DNA from: Acanthosepion pharaonis
Taxonomy: Eukaryota > Mollusca > Cephalopoda > Sepiida > Sepiidae
Assembly: GCA_903632075.3 (NCBI GenBank)
Contig: CAHIKZ030003348.1
Coordinates: forward strand, 1,280,001-1,344,000
Direction of reading: 5' to 3'
DNA: 64,000 nt
In this document: in pieces, positions 50,230-60,216 of the stretch
How positions within the stretch are numbered: the stretch's first letter is position 1
Layout: the number at the start of each line of letters is the position of its first letter
The notes under the pieces: model-generated
Told to the model about the DNA's origin: nothing
Databases searched by the model: none
What the model saw: only the letters and a program-made list of their open reading frames with translations
Translations under genes and position numbers: made by a program

Positions 50230-51745
50230 ATTGATTTCACCCCATGCAAGGTATTAAAATCACTAAGACTCATAGGCTTATCGTCTGTAGAAGAATTAGG
50301 AACAGACACATTACTAATGAGCGGGAAGAGAGAAGAGTTATCAGCAGGAGAGTAGGTAGTGATTGACATTGCATTTAAACTTTTGCTGGTTAAAAAGTTG
50401 CCTGGAAAGAATGGAGCCGGAAGGGAGTTCCAAAAGTGAGACATATGGGAAAAGAAACAGTTAGTATAGAATTTATAGATATATCTAACCAGCTCAATTG
50501 TAGATTTATAGATATGTATGATAGATTCAGGAGAGAAAATTGTATTTAACACAGTGAACTAACTTTTTTAGCAGCTGACCTAGCAAGGGATTCAATATAG
50601 TCTTTCCACTTCATCTCAGATGAGAACATTAGCCAAAGAAGGTACAAAGAGTGATACTCCCTGAGGATTGCATCAACCATGCTGATGGAAGGCAGAGAGG
50701 GTTTCTGTGATGATTAATGGAGAGAAATTTAGTTTTGGAGGTGTTAAAAATAACAATCCGTCTTTTGCCCCAGTTAACTACAAGCAAGAGCATTTTGGAC
50801 ATTTTGACCTTTTCAGACTGAGATGCCTTAGTATTGAGGCAGGATTAAATGATTGTGTCATCAGCATAGATACCAAGTTGAGAGTTGGTGTCATTGGGAA
50901 AGTCATTAATGAAAATTAAAATCAGGATAGGATGAAGGATGGAGTTTTGGCGAACACTCGTGTTAGTACAAATAGATCTAGATGGCCATTCAGGATAACC
51001 TACACTTCACAATTTGATAGGAAAGACTAGATCAATTCAAAAATTTGTCGGGAGACACCGTAACTTTTCAGCTTGTAGAGAAGTCCTGCATGCCAAACCC
51101 TGTCAAAGGCTTTCGAGATGTCCAATGCTACAGCCCAGGCTTCACCATTTTTATCTAGAGTATGATAGACTCTTTTCACAGTTATCATCAGTATATCAAC
51201 AGCTGATCTGGAGAAGTGAAAGATGTTGCTTGTCAGAAAAAAGTCCCTGTGATGAGAGATGATCAACCAATTCAGTATTGATTAGGGCATCTAGGAGTTT
51301 CCCAAAAAGTGGTAGAAAGCTAACAGACCCACAGCTGGAAGGGTTGGATGGTTTTCCAGAGTTCTTAAAAACTGGAACTACGGATGATGACTTCCAGCAG
51401 GCAGGAAAACAGGAGGCAGCTAGGCATTTATTATACAGCTTAGAGAGAACAGGAGCCAGTTCGGCAGCAAACTTCTTAATGACTATTACAGGGATACTAT
51501 TGAGTCCACATGGTTTATGTGGATCTAGGTTAGAGATGATAGCAGAAATCATGGAAGGGCTTCTATGTATATCACTCAACTAAGTAGGAATATTAAGCAT
51601 ACTCCAAGAGTAGAGTTTAAGAAGAATTTATTGGCAAAGCATTCAGCTTTATCTGCAGAGGATGTTAACACCTCAAATTAATTGAAGAGGGAAGGAATAG
51701 TGACCTTACACTTATTTAATATCCTATTACAGAGCCATCAGTAAT
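50230..51745 (-). pseudogene. LINE family A reverse transcriptase, longest copy
   Basis: This 1.5-kb minus-strand relic gives the best view of the family. From its 5' side: SADKAECFANKFFL-like wording (about 51655-51605); LDPHKPCGLNSIPVIVIKKF (about 51535-51470, the fingers motif 'p.KspG.D.ip'); LAPVLSKLYNKCLAASCFPA; SSVVPVFK; motif A AVALDISKAFDRVWHAGLLY (about 51130-51070, catalytic Asp); a decayed motif B with QNSILHPILILIFINDF; motif C IYADDT (Y-A-D-D at 50868-50857, both Asp kept); then NWGKRRI, the thumb, FWNSLPAPFFPGNF (about 50435-50395) and the 3' UTR ending TTGCATGGGGTGAAATC in complement near 50235. Such enzymes copy the element's RNA at a nicked target. Stops and frameshifts lie after DKQ, before motif B and in the thumb. 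Endonuclease domain not present. Clade: Jockey/CR1-like by look only. Confidence 0.8.
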
Positions 51746-51764
51746 CTCATGAACGAAAGTTGTT

Positions 51765-51975
51765 AGATGCTATGTGGTACCACATATAAATGAAACCCAA
51801 CGTGAATTGGAACACAGCTCTCTGGAGGATTAACAATTAAACCTCAATGGCACAAGGCATTATCCATTACCCTATATACACAGCAAAACTTACAGCACCT
51901 GGTAATCACCCATCTAAGTACTGATAAGGTTTGGCATTGCTCAACTTAGTAGTCATATAAAAACTGGTGTTTCTC
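51765..51975 (-). mobile_element. 5S/tRNA chimeric SINE
   Basis: Minus strand: 5S-derived part (51975-51888) with GACTACTAAGTTGAGCAATG, CCTTATCAGTACTTAGATGG, GTGATTACCAGGTGCTGTAAG (quoted in pieces), then a tRNA-like part (GGTAATGGATAATGCCTTG, B box near 51800-51815). Inserted next to the 5' break of the LINE A copy. Confidence 0.7.
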
Positions 51976-52099
51976 TGTGTTTATTCATTGATTTCTTGAA
52001 TGCATTCTTGTTGCAATGTCTTCAACCCTTTTGCAGGTTATTTTTTTAGATTGTAGAATAATTCTTTTTTTTTTACAAGTGAATATTGTAGTAACAATT

Positions 52100-52300
52100 T
52101 TTTATGGGTGATCATTTGGGAATATCAACTGCTGTAATCTTGGATGTGTGGGTGGTGTAATAAATAATGATTTGGAAATTGAAGAGCCAAGTTTTAATTC
52201 CAGTCAGGTTTGTTATATTCATTTATGTGCATATAGCCTTGGGAAAGGTAAGAATCCACATCTTGTCCCTCCAGCTATGGGTTAATTACTAGGACTTGTA
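52100..52300 (+). mobile_element. 5S/tRNA chimeric SINE, 5'-truncated
   Basis: Begins in the 3' part of 5S (ATGGGTGATCATTTGGGAAT, ATCAACTGCTGTAATCTTGG), then GTGGGTGGTGTAATAAATAA (A box), GCCAAGTTTTAATTCCAGTC (B box), GGTAAGAATCCACATCTTG, GCTATGGGTTAATTACTAGG. Direct view of the 5S-to-tRNA junction on the plus strand. Confidence 0.7.
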
Positions 52301-52409
52301 CCAGAAAATCATTATTGTTTCCAGAAAATTCTTACAATCTAAAAACATTTTTTGGTTTTAAGAAACCTGCAAAAGGTTGATAAGACATAAAAAACAAACC
52401 AATAAATCA

Positions 52410-52527
52410 ATCTTCTTCTTCTTTTGCTTCTTCCTTCTCTTTCTTCTTCTTCATCTTCTTCTGCTTCTTCTTCTTCTTCTTCTTCTTCTTCTTTTTCTTC
52501 TTCCTATTATGATTATTATTATTCCTT
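52410..52527. repeat. (TTC)n and (TTA)n run, LINE D tail
   Basis: About 90 bp of TTC/TTCT units then TTATTATTATTCC. In complement it follows the 3' end of the LINE D fragment at 52530. Confidence 0.9.
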
Positions 52528-52529
52528 TG

Positions 52530-52842
52530 ATTTATGTAGTATACTAAATTCCTTCCAGGTCCCAACCAGAGACCTAAGGTCAGAAATAAGATCATGCCAT
52601 TTTTCCACTAAACATTTTTGTAATGAAAAAAAAACAAAACAAAAACCTGAAGATCACACATATATTACATAGATAAATCCTTTCGTAAGGTATGGACTGT
52701 ACCTGTGAGTACAATTTTTTGTATTTCTTTAAGGCATGAGCTACCAGGGATTCCGTCAATGCGTCTATTTGAATCTTTTCCGATCAAATCGAGTGCTCAA
52801 ACTCCAACTGGAAATATTGACGTCCACATGTGCCACATTTTT
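52530..52842 (-). pseudogene. LINE family D, C-terminus and 3' end
   Basis: Minus strand: ILKM-type start (KMWHMWTSIFPVGV from about 52840), then STRFDRKRFK, GIPGSSCLKEIQKIVLTGTV (frame partly broken), ending with CTTAGGTCTCTGGTTGGGAC. Same as 8516-8885. Confidence 0.7.
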
Positions 52843-53020
52843 GAGATGATGATGATGATGATGATGGCGACAACGATGATGATGATCATCATCATCGTCA
52901 TCATTTTCATCATCGTCATCATTGTCATCGTCGTCATCATCATCATTGTCATCATCATCGTCATCGTCATCATTGTCGGCATCATCGTCGTCATCATCGT
53001 CAACACCATCATCATTTCTT
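52843..53020. repeat. (GAT)n followed by its inverse (ATC)n
   Basis: GATGATGATG to about 52884, then ATCATCATCATCG with TCG and TTG variants to about 53013. The two blocks are inverse complements and could fold on each other. Frames reading runs of M/T/I/V/S are artefacts. Confidence 0.95.
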
Positions 53021-53044
53021 GGAAAACAATTTATTAAGAAGTGT

Positions 53045-53340
53045 CTCCCGCAAAAAATACTTCTTTTCTTTTTCTTCCTCCTTCTCCTCCTCCATTCTAC
53101 ATTTTATCTAACGGCAATATTTTTATATCTTCATATAACTATTTATATAGCTCCTCCTATGGAATTCTCTCTCTCTCTCTCTCGCTCTCTCCCTCTTTCT
53201 ACTCTACAATTTTTGTTTTACTTCTTTTCTCTTCATTTTCTTCTTCTTTAAGTCCTTCCCTGTCACCATTCTTCTCATCTAAAACTTTTTTTTCTCTTCC
53301 TTCTTGTCTTTTTTTTTTTGGGACACTTTATTCCTTGCCT
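53045..53340 (+). repeat. Pyrimidine-rich low-complexity DNA
   Basis: CTTTTTCTTCC, CTCTCTCTCTC and TTTTCTC runs. The 208-codon frame at 53041-53667 starts in this and is Ser/Phe/Leu-rich without any domain. Confidence 0.85.
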
Positions 53341-53995
53341 TCCAGGTTTTTTTCCCCATTGGTTTTTGAGGAAATCTGGGAATTTCTGCTTTGGAAATGT
53401 CTTGTGCAACATCTCTTTCAAAAGTCTCCCAAGCCTCTCTTATATGTCACCTTTGACAGGCTATTCAAGTTCAACTTTGACAAACTTGCTTCCCTCTTGA
53501 ATTGTTACCACTGGGAATTGAGAAAAAAAAAATCATCTGAAGAATCTTCACAACTCTTCTTATTAATCTTTAAAATTATCTTCCAGGGAACATTTCAAGA
53601 ATTTGGATCAGAGCTAAAATGTGAACAGAATCAGATTATTTTCAGTTGTCTACTAATATATTGGTAAATTTTATTATAAAGATATTTAGAATAAATTTAC
53701 AATAAGTATCTCTATAGAGATAAATATGCAATCAACCATGTCTTTCTAGATAAAATATAGGTTGTATCAAATCAAAAGAAATATTTTTTGTCAGATCAAT
53801 TGCTGTAAAAACCAAACGCTTCTTTTTTCTATAAAATTTGAAAAATGATTTCCTTAAAGATTTTCTTATTCATTTTTACATCTTCATGACATATCATCTT
53901 CAAGGTTCAAAATAAAATGAAAATGAATTTAAAAAAATATATTTTACATTTTCTTTAAATACATTATATTGAAGGTGATTTTATTGAATTGAATT
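53341..53995. other. No recognisable feature
   Basis: Between 53341 and 53650 GC is slightly higher and a frame stays open, but no domain or splice signal stands out. Confidence 0.4.
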
Positions 53996-53996
53996 T

Positions 53997-54232
53997 CAGT
54001 TGCTTTATTTCCACTAGTAGTAGTAGTAATATTATCTGGAATTTTCATTTGATGAAACACTGTCAAGCATTCTTCATCTTTAACTAGGACTTCTTTCATC
54101 TTCATTTCAATTGCTTTATTTCCACTAGTAGTATTAGTAGTAGTAATATTATCTGCAATTTTCATTAGATGAAGCATTGTCAAGTATTATTCATTTTGAA
54201 CAAGAATTTCTTTCATCTTGGTTTCACTTGTT
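53997..54232 (+). repeat. Two units of the 95-110 bp satellite
   Basis: TTGCTTTATTTCCACTAGTA, GTAGTAATATTATCTG, AATTTTCATT.GATGAA.CA, CTGTCAAG.ATT occur twice, spaced about 115 bp. The wording is that of the satellite at 30060-31345, about 23 kb away. Confidence 0.75.
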
Positions 54233-54878
54233 TTTATCAGTGTTGATTGGAAATAAAAAATCATCTCTCAATGAGAATCAAACACATTCCTTTTGTGTAG
54301 GTCCCCCAAAAAATTTGCTAAAAAAGGAGCATGGCATGATGAAAAAAGCCCCAAACTTGATAAAAACAAAGTTTCATCATCAAAATGTTTATGTTATTAT
54401 TAAGAGGAAAGACCAAAGTATTTTTTGATTATTTTATGAAATATCCTTTCTAGCATGCCCTGAATTTTGGTTAAAATTTTTGTTTTTCATGAATCAGTGG
54501 GTGGACTAAAGATTAGTATGGGAAATTTAGTATCTTTTTTTGTGATAAAAAATGCATTGTTATGAACATTTTTTCAAAAATGAAATAATTATCAGATTTT
54601 AATGAAATTTTCAAGACTTATTCACAAATGAATGAAACTATTTTTAAAATATTCTTTTTAGGTACTCTTGATAAAAAATATTTTTTTAAATCTGTTACTT
54701 CAACTTAATTTTATGAAATTTTGAGAAATTAAAATACCATACTCTTCATATTTATTTTAGTTAAAAGCAAGACTCCTTGGAGAATTTAAATCATGAATTT
54801 CAAACATCATTTACTGATAATCTACTCATTACTTAAGCAACTAATATATTGAGTGTCTTGTTTTCTAAAAAGGAACCT
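54233..54878. other. No recognisable feature
   Basis: AT-rich, no structure found. Confidence 0.5.
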
Positions 54879-54914
54879 TTTTGTGCTCATATAGTATTTT
54901 ATTTAAAATACTCA

Positions 54915-55113
54915 AGGTTTCTCCTCTCTACTCCTTGTAGCAATTATTACAGGTTATAGAGTAAATTCCTCCTTCAGGTTTTAGCTTATTATTATTTAGT
55001 TTAGCATTAGATAAGTCTGTTATTGTTTTAGGAGCAGTTCTAACAAATTTTAGGTTACACTTAGATAAATTATTTTCATTTGTAGTAGTGATAGTATTGG
55101 TGGGTAGATACAT
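54915..55113 (-). pseudogene. Penelope-like element, start of GIY-YIG domain
   Basis: The minus-strand frame from 55113 reads KCNLKFVRTAPKTITDLSNA, LNNNKLKPEGGIYSITCNNC, YKE and then a stop, after which RGET follows in the same frame. G-I-Y followed by C-x2-C and K-E-Y-I-G-E-T is the opening of the Penelope GIY-YIG nuclease. Here the codon for the second tyrosine (of YIG) is the stop, and the isoleucine reads Arg. The text before GIY is the linker between reverse transcriptase and nuclease. Lineage differs from the copy at 11149-11472, which has the CPLRNC insertion. Truncated at about 54910. Confidence 0.65.
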
Positions 55114-55335
55114 AAAAAAATTGTGTATTTAGGCAGCAAATTCTCATCTGATTAAATAAATTACAAACAAATTTGCTTATTTTTAGCATAATCATTTCAT
55201 ATTCACAAATATTTTTCTGTGTATTACAATAAAATGAGACCAGAAATATATAAAAAAAATGTATATCTTTTTAAGGTAGCTGATGTGTACTTAATTATTT
55301 ATTGTTTTAGGTTAGCTGCTGTGTGTATATTTTTT
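55114..55335. other. No recognisable feature
   Basis: AT-rich; GTGTATTTAGGCAGCA at about 55121 resembles GGTATATTTAGGCAGCAG at 9910, probably a shared Penelope-related block. Confidence 0.4.
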
Positions 55336-55337
55336 TT

Positions 55338-55400
55338 TAATCAATTCACCCCAAGCAAGGCAATAATACCAATAAGACACAAGAAGCTACTGGAAGTGAA
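55338..55400 (-). repeat. LINE family A 3' end only
   Basis: AATCAATTCACCCCAAGCAA, GGCAATAATACCAATAAGAC, AAGAAGCTACTGGAAGTGA: the terminal about 60 bp of family A. Confidence 0.7.
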
Positions 55401-55763
55401 AGAGAATGAAAAGATTCTAGAAGGAACCATAGATCTAATCTTAAACAGGGGACATGGGATAACCCTCTAATTATGTTCAAAAGACTGGAAAGAAGTGTTG
55501 ACTGGGAGATAGATGAACCTATATACTCTATTGCATACTTTATTATATGCACACGCCAACTAAATTTACAGATGGCAGATGCACATAAGGCCAAGATAGA
55601 AATGCTGAAAATCACTATTACTTGGGAGAAAACATCAGAAATAAAAACCAGAGCATACCTGGAATGTGCTCAATAGCATGGAAAATATTAGAGCCTTAGG
55701 AAAGGAGTATAAGATTAAAAGCAAAATAGTGCTCAACAATAGCAGATGCTTAAAATCCCCAAT

Positions 55764-55765
<2 letters not shown>
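55401..55765. other. Unassigned, short open frame
   Basis: A plus frame at 55473-55676 (RLERSVDWEIDEPIYSIAYF, LQMADAHKAKIEMLKITITW) is open for 67 codons. The K-I-E-M-L-K-I-T-I-T-W-E wording resembles a linker found in LINE ORFs near the C-terminus (LTIPWE-type) but I am not certain. Confidence 0.35.

Positions 55766-55767
<2 letters not shown>

Positions 55768-55820
<53 letters not shown>
55768..55820. repeat. (TA)n microsatellite
   Basis: About 53 bp of TA. Confidence 0.95.
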
Positions 55821-55826
<6 letters not shown>

Positions 55827-55833
55827 TTTTAGG

Positions 55834-56030
55834 CATTTAAAACAACATGCCTGCCCGCACACACAATTCTGCAAAAAATACTTGTCGAAAACACAATTAT
55901 ACTTCGACATGAAACAATAGACAAAAACTCCATAAAAATCCTTGAAGCATTATAGATCAAACAGTTGAAACCCAACCTACAAAACAAAAATCAACTATGG
56001 CATCTCTACAAATATTCTTAAATGTCTATA
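55834..56030 (+). pseudogene. Penelope-like element, end of GIY-YIG domain
   Basis: The plus strand gives HLKQHACPHTQFCKKY and then, one frame over, ILRHETIDKNSIKILEAL, stop, IKQLKPNLQNKNQLWHLYKY. The E-A-L-x-I-K-Q-x-K-P-x-L-x-N-K block is the C-terminal helix of the Penelope nuclease. Frameshift near 55890 and a stop inside the block. Confidence 0.55.
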
Positions 56031-56059
56031 ATTTGATTGTATTAAAAAAATATGGAAGC

Positions 56060-56475
56060 CATTGGTTTATACCAAACGGCTTTCCATATTCATACTTCTC
56101 CAATTCACTGGGTGTGGTCATGTGTGACATCATGAGATCGGTGTGATTTTGGAAGGTGGTACATTCTAGCGTCTTATAAATATAACTTAGAGCATGTATA
56201 TGCTTATCGTTGGCTTACAAATCATCTATGTAAACAATGACAGACTATCATCACTGTCTTGTCCATATATTGCTTAATATCTTGTAATTGACATCTTTGA
56301 TAATGGCTTAAGTAAGATGAAAGCTTAGATTGTATTAAAAAAATATGGATCAATATTGTGAATTTCTTTTTCTTCGTTCAACGATAATGTTATTAAACTT
56401 ATCAGACAGTATGTATAATAAAAAAATATTTACATAAAATAAATAGACAACACTTGTCTATATTATTTAATGAAA
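56060..56475 (+). repeat. Dispersed repeat F, second copy, with flanking repeat
   Basis: 56270-56470 matches 935-1105. 56150-56200 (GGAAGGTGGTACAT, TTAGAGCATGTATAT) recurs at 56640-56720 in part. Confidence 0.6.
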
Positions 56476-56481
56476 CGTGCA

Positions 56482-56483
<2 letters not shown>

Positions 56484-56514
<31 letters not shown>
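56484..56514. repeat. (TA)n microsatellite
   Basis: About 30 bp of TA. Confidence 0.95.
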
Positions 56515-56518
<4 letters not shown>

Positions 56519-56743
56519 TACATCAAAACCAATCTGAAAGCTCTTGGGATATCATTTGGTACCTAAGAACTGGAGGCTGAATATCAACCTTCATAGAGAA
56601 TGACAGTTCTTCAAGGTTGTAAGCAGTTTGAAAAGGTGGAAGGTGGTACATACTAAGATTAAGCACAATCTTCGTAAAGGTAAATGCTACCTTCCACCCT
56701 AACCTTAGAGCATGTATATATATATATATTATATGGTAATTTT

Positions 56744-56996
56744 GCTCTTTTAAAGACAGGTCTTCAAAGTCACTTTAGGTCTCATCAGGCCCAATCCATT
56801 GAATGAAGCTGACAATCAGTCCTTGTGCCTTCTTGTACACCCTACCATAAAGTATGCAAGTCAGCTTCTGGATTAACACGACATGAAAATTCACATTAAT
56901 GCCATGCCTCTCTTTCAGGTGCAACATTAGCTCAAAAGCTTGTAAAAGTAAGCCTGGTCTAAAAAGTCATGTCTGCTCTTATGATTGGTGAGTCTG
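56744..56996 (+). pseudogene. LINE ORF C-terminus with zinc-finger-like repeats
   Basis: First block KTGLQSHFRSHQA (about 56754-56792), last block CNISSKACKSKPGLKSHVCS (about 56921-56980) and YDW stop. Same protein tail as 427-582. The first copy keeps a longer frame; here the middle is frameshifted. Confidence 0.6.
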
Positions 56997-57061
56997 AAAA
57001 TTTTCTTAAAAAAAAGAAAGAAAATTGTTGCAGAGATGGTTTTCTTCATGATGTTGAATAT

Positions 57062-57086
57062 ATATAAATATATATACAATGTATAT

Positions 57087-57163
<77 letters not shown>

Positions 57164-57359
57164 AATTATTTATTCGAAAATTATAACATATATATGTGAT
57201 AAAATCACTACAAAAATAGCCATTTTGTTTCAACACTTCCTGGTGTCTTATCAAGTTATGATGTTGAATGTATAATATATATATATATATATATATATAA
57301 CGTCATCCACACTGTTTCAAAAATAGCCATTTTGTTTCAACAGCTCATCATGATGTTGG

Positions 57360-57390
<31 letters not shown>

Positions 57391-57621
57391 GATAATATAA
57401 AAAGGAAAATTAAACATATATAATATATAATAAAACTTCCTGGTGTCTTTAAACATGTTAATATTCCTTTTTATTATATATATTTACTCTGTCCTGAACA
57501 TTGAGTTCTACCTGGATTCTATCCTCTTGGAATGTTTTTTATATATAAAATATATATATACGTGTATACATGTATGTATATACATTTATATATTTTGCAT
57601 ATATATATGTATATTTACCAC

Positions 57622-57698
<77 letters not shown>

Positions 57699-57746
57699 CT
57701 ATCTATCTATCTATATATATTTATATATATTATATATATATATATA

Positions 57747-57802
<56 letters not shown>

Positions 57803-57843
57803 TATCTATATATATATATTATATATATATATATATATATTAT

Positions 57844-57881
<38 letters not shown>

Positions 57882-57911
57882 CTATAAATATATATATATA
57901 TATATATATTA

Positions 57912-57980
<69 letters not shown>

Positions 57981-57999
57981 CATAAATATATATATATAT
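57062..57999. repeat. Cluster of (TA)n, (TATC)n and mixed microsatellites
   Basis: TA runs at about 57080-57160, 57271-57300, 57362-57391 and almost continuously 57627-57998, with TATC tetramers at 57694-57712 and 57749-57765. Two short unique repeats (CAAAAATAGCCATTTTGTTT) stand between them at 57212 and 57318. Confidence 0.95.
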
Positions 58000-58296
58000 T
58001 CACCCCATGCAAATATAGTAAAGCCACTAAGACACAAAGGGTTACTTGGTGGGATATGTAAGAATTAGGAACAGAAGCATTAATAATGAGCAGGAACAAA
58101 ATAGAGTAATCAGAAGGACAGTAGATAGTAACGATTGGCATTGCATTTAAATTTTTGCAGATTAAAGTTGGCTGGAAAGCATAAAGCTGGAAGGGAGTTC
58201 CACAAGTGAGAAGTGCAAGAAAAGAAACTGTTGGCATATAATTTACAGTTACATCTAGACAGCTCCATGGTAAATTGATGAGATCTTGAAGCCATT
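58000..58296 (-). pseudogene. LINE family A, C-terminal relic with 3' end
   Basis: TTCACCCCATGCAAATATAG, GCCACTAAGACACAAAGGGT (3' end), TTGGCATTGCATTTAAATTT, GATTAAAGTTGGCTGGAAAG, GGAAGGGAGTTCCACAAGTG. Complement reads LWNSLPALCFPANFNLQKFK. The TA cluster abuts its 3' end. Confidence 0.75.
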
Positions 58297-58319
58297 GATT
58301 AATTGATTGCTTGATTGAT

Positions 58320-59556
58320 TAAAAACCACAGAAATATTTCTTTTGATAACTTCTGATTTAATTTTTATTGTCTTCATACAGCAAATATAGATGGATTGAA
58401 TGGATTATAAATGGATTATCATAAATCAGATTTCCATTTCTGGGAACAAACTCTTCTGACAAATGCATCATCCTACCTAACGTTTCCTTAAATATATCAT
58501 AACAGAGAATTAAAATTAACAGCATACAATAATTTTCAATATAAAATACAGTTGCTTGACAAGGCTAAGACCCTGAAAGCTGAGTTCAATGGAAAAAAAA
58601 TGTTGTGCACATGGTGGGATAATTATTTAAAGTTCTTAAAATGCAGTGAAACAGTAAATGCACATTTATATTTCCAGCAGCTACAATGTGTCCATACTTT
58701 TTATGGACACATTCATGCACAGAAAAATAAAGGAAAAATGTTGTTACCTTCCATGATAATGCAATGGTGCATACATCAAGAATAAAACAGGACAAAATTT
58801 GGGAAATGGGTTAGTCTCTTTCCGCCCACATAGCATATTGATCTGACCTTGTGCCAAATGATTATTATCTTCCCAATCACTGCAAAATGCTTTGATGGGG
58901 AAAACTTTCACTCATAGATACAAGATTCAAGAATTCATCCAAGATTTTTCTCACTAATTAATGACTACAGAAATATTTCTTTTGATAACTTTTGATTTAA
59001 TTCTGATTGTCTTCATACAATGGATAAAGATGGATTATATGGATTAACTTAAGTCTTATTTCCATTTTTCGGAACAAGCTATTCTGACAAATGTGTTATC
59101 CTAGATAACATTTCCTTACATATATCATAACAGATAATCAAAAATAACTTACATATGTTAATGTTCAACGTGAAATGCAATCCATTGACAAGGGTAAAAC
59201 TCCACAACCAACCACCAAAGAAAGGTAATGTTGTGTGCATTGTGAGATAAGTGCAGTATTATTCATTTACAGTTCTTAAACTGAAATGAAACAGAGAAAT
59301 AAATGCACATTTATATTTCCAGCAGCTGGAATGTGTCTATAAATGTCAATAGGAAAAAAGTTATCCCTTCCATGACAATGCAATGGTGTATATATCATGA
59401 TTAAAACAGGAAAAATTTTGGAAATGGGTTAATCTGTTTCACCCTACCTACCATATTCTCCTGACTAGTTACCAACTGATTATTACTGTTTTCAATCACT
59501 GCAAAACTTTCTCTGTTAAAAACAAGACTCAAGAATTTATCAAAGATTTTTCATCA
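58320..59556 (+). repeat. About 640-bp tandem duplication
   Basis: ACAGAAATATTTCTTTTGAT at 58328 and 58971; then TTGTCTTCATACA, TCCATTTTTCGGAACAA-type, TATATCATAACAGA.AAT, AATGCACATTTATATTTCCA, GCAGCT..AATGTGTC, CTTCCATGA.AATGCAATGG, GAAATGGGTTA.TCT in both. Divergence is moderate with indels. No ORF is shared between the copies, so it is not coding. Confidence 0.9.
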
Positions 59557-59559
59557 TTT

Positions 59560-60088
59560 CGTCAAAACCAATGGAAAGAAGATTTGGAAAACCTGATACT
59601 CACAGGACAGATTGAGGGAACGTGGGACAGAGGAAAACAGCATGTAACATATTTGATGGGCTTGAGCAAATGGATGGCAGAATAGGGTTTGGAAGAAATA
59701 ACAAAAAGACAAAACTTATTAAGAGCTACAAAAGAGAGGAAATTGTGGAAAGCCATGATCATCAACGTCTTGAAAGGATATGACACATAGAAGAAGAAGA
59801 ATGAGTTTGTGTAAATGGATGACAGAACAGGGTTTGGGAGAAAAAACAAAAAGACAAAATTATTAAGAGCTACAAAGGAGAGGAAATTGTGGAGAGCCAT
59901 GATCACCTACATCCTGAAGGGACATGGCACATAGAAGAAGAACGAGTTTGTGTAAATGGATGGCAGAACATGTTTAAGGAGAAATAACAAAAAGACAAAA
60001 CTTATTAAAAACTACAATAGACAGGAAGATATGGAAGGCCATGATCACCTACATCCTAAAGGGACATGGCATATAAAAGATGGGTAAA
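59560..60088 (+). pseudogene. LINE family B 3' end with terminal unit in three tandem copies
   Basis: After GATTTGGAAAACCTGATACT and GACAGATTGAGGGAACGTGG, the last about 145 bp of the family occur three times (about 59655-59795, 59800-59940, 59943-60085), each running AAATGGATG.CAGAACA, AAAAAGACAAAA, GAAATTGTGGA.AGCCATGAT, CATCCT.AAGGGACATGGCA, ATAGAAGAAGAA. The inner two keep RATKERKLWRAMITYILKGH in translation. Confidence 0.8.
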
Positions 60089-60216
60089 CAGTACTTCAAA
60101 ATTGGAAATTTCAGAAAAGCTGATGTTTTGTGGATCAGTATATATCAGTTGTATTTTAGTGGTAATACTCTGACCTGCATAGGAAGAGGTTAACTTACAT
60201 TTGAAATACTAAAATA

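Noticed and set aside
53041..53667. 208-codon Ser/Phe/Leu-rich frame
   Set aside because: Pyrimidine-rich low-complexity DNA without domain, signal or start context.
57443..57985. 180-codon Ile/Tyr frame
   Set aside because: Pure TA/TATC microsatellite.
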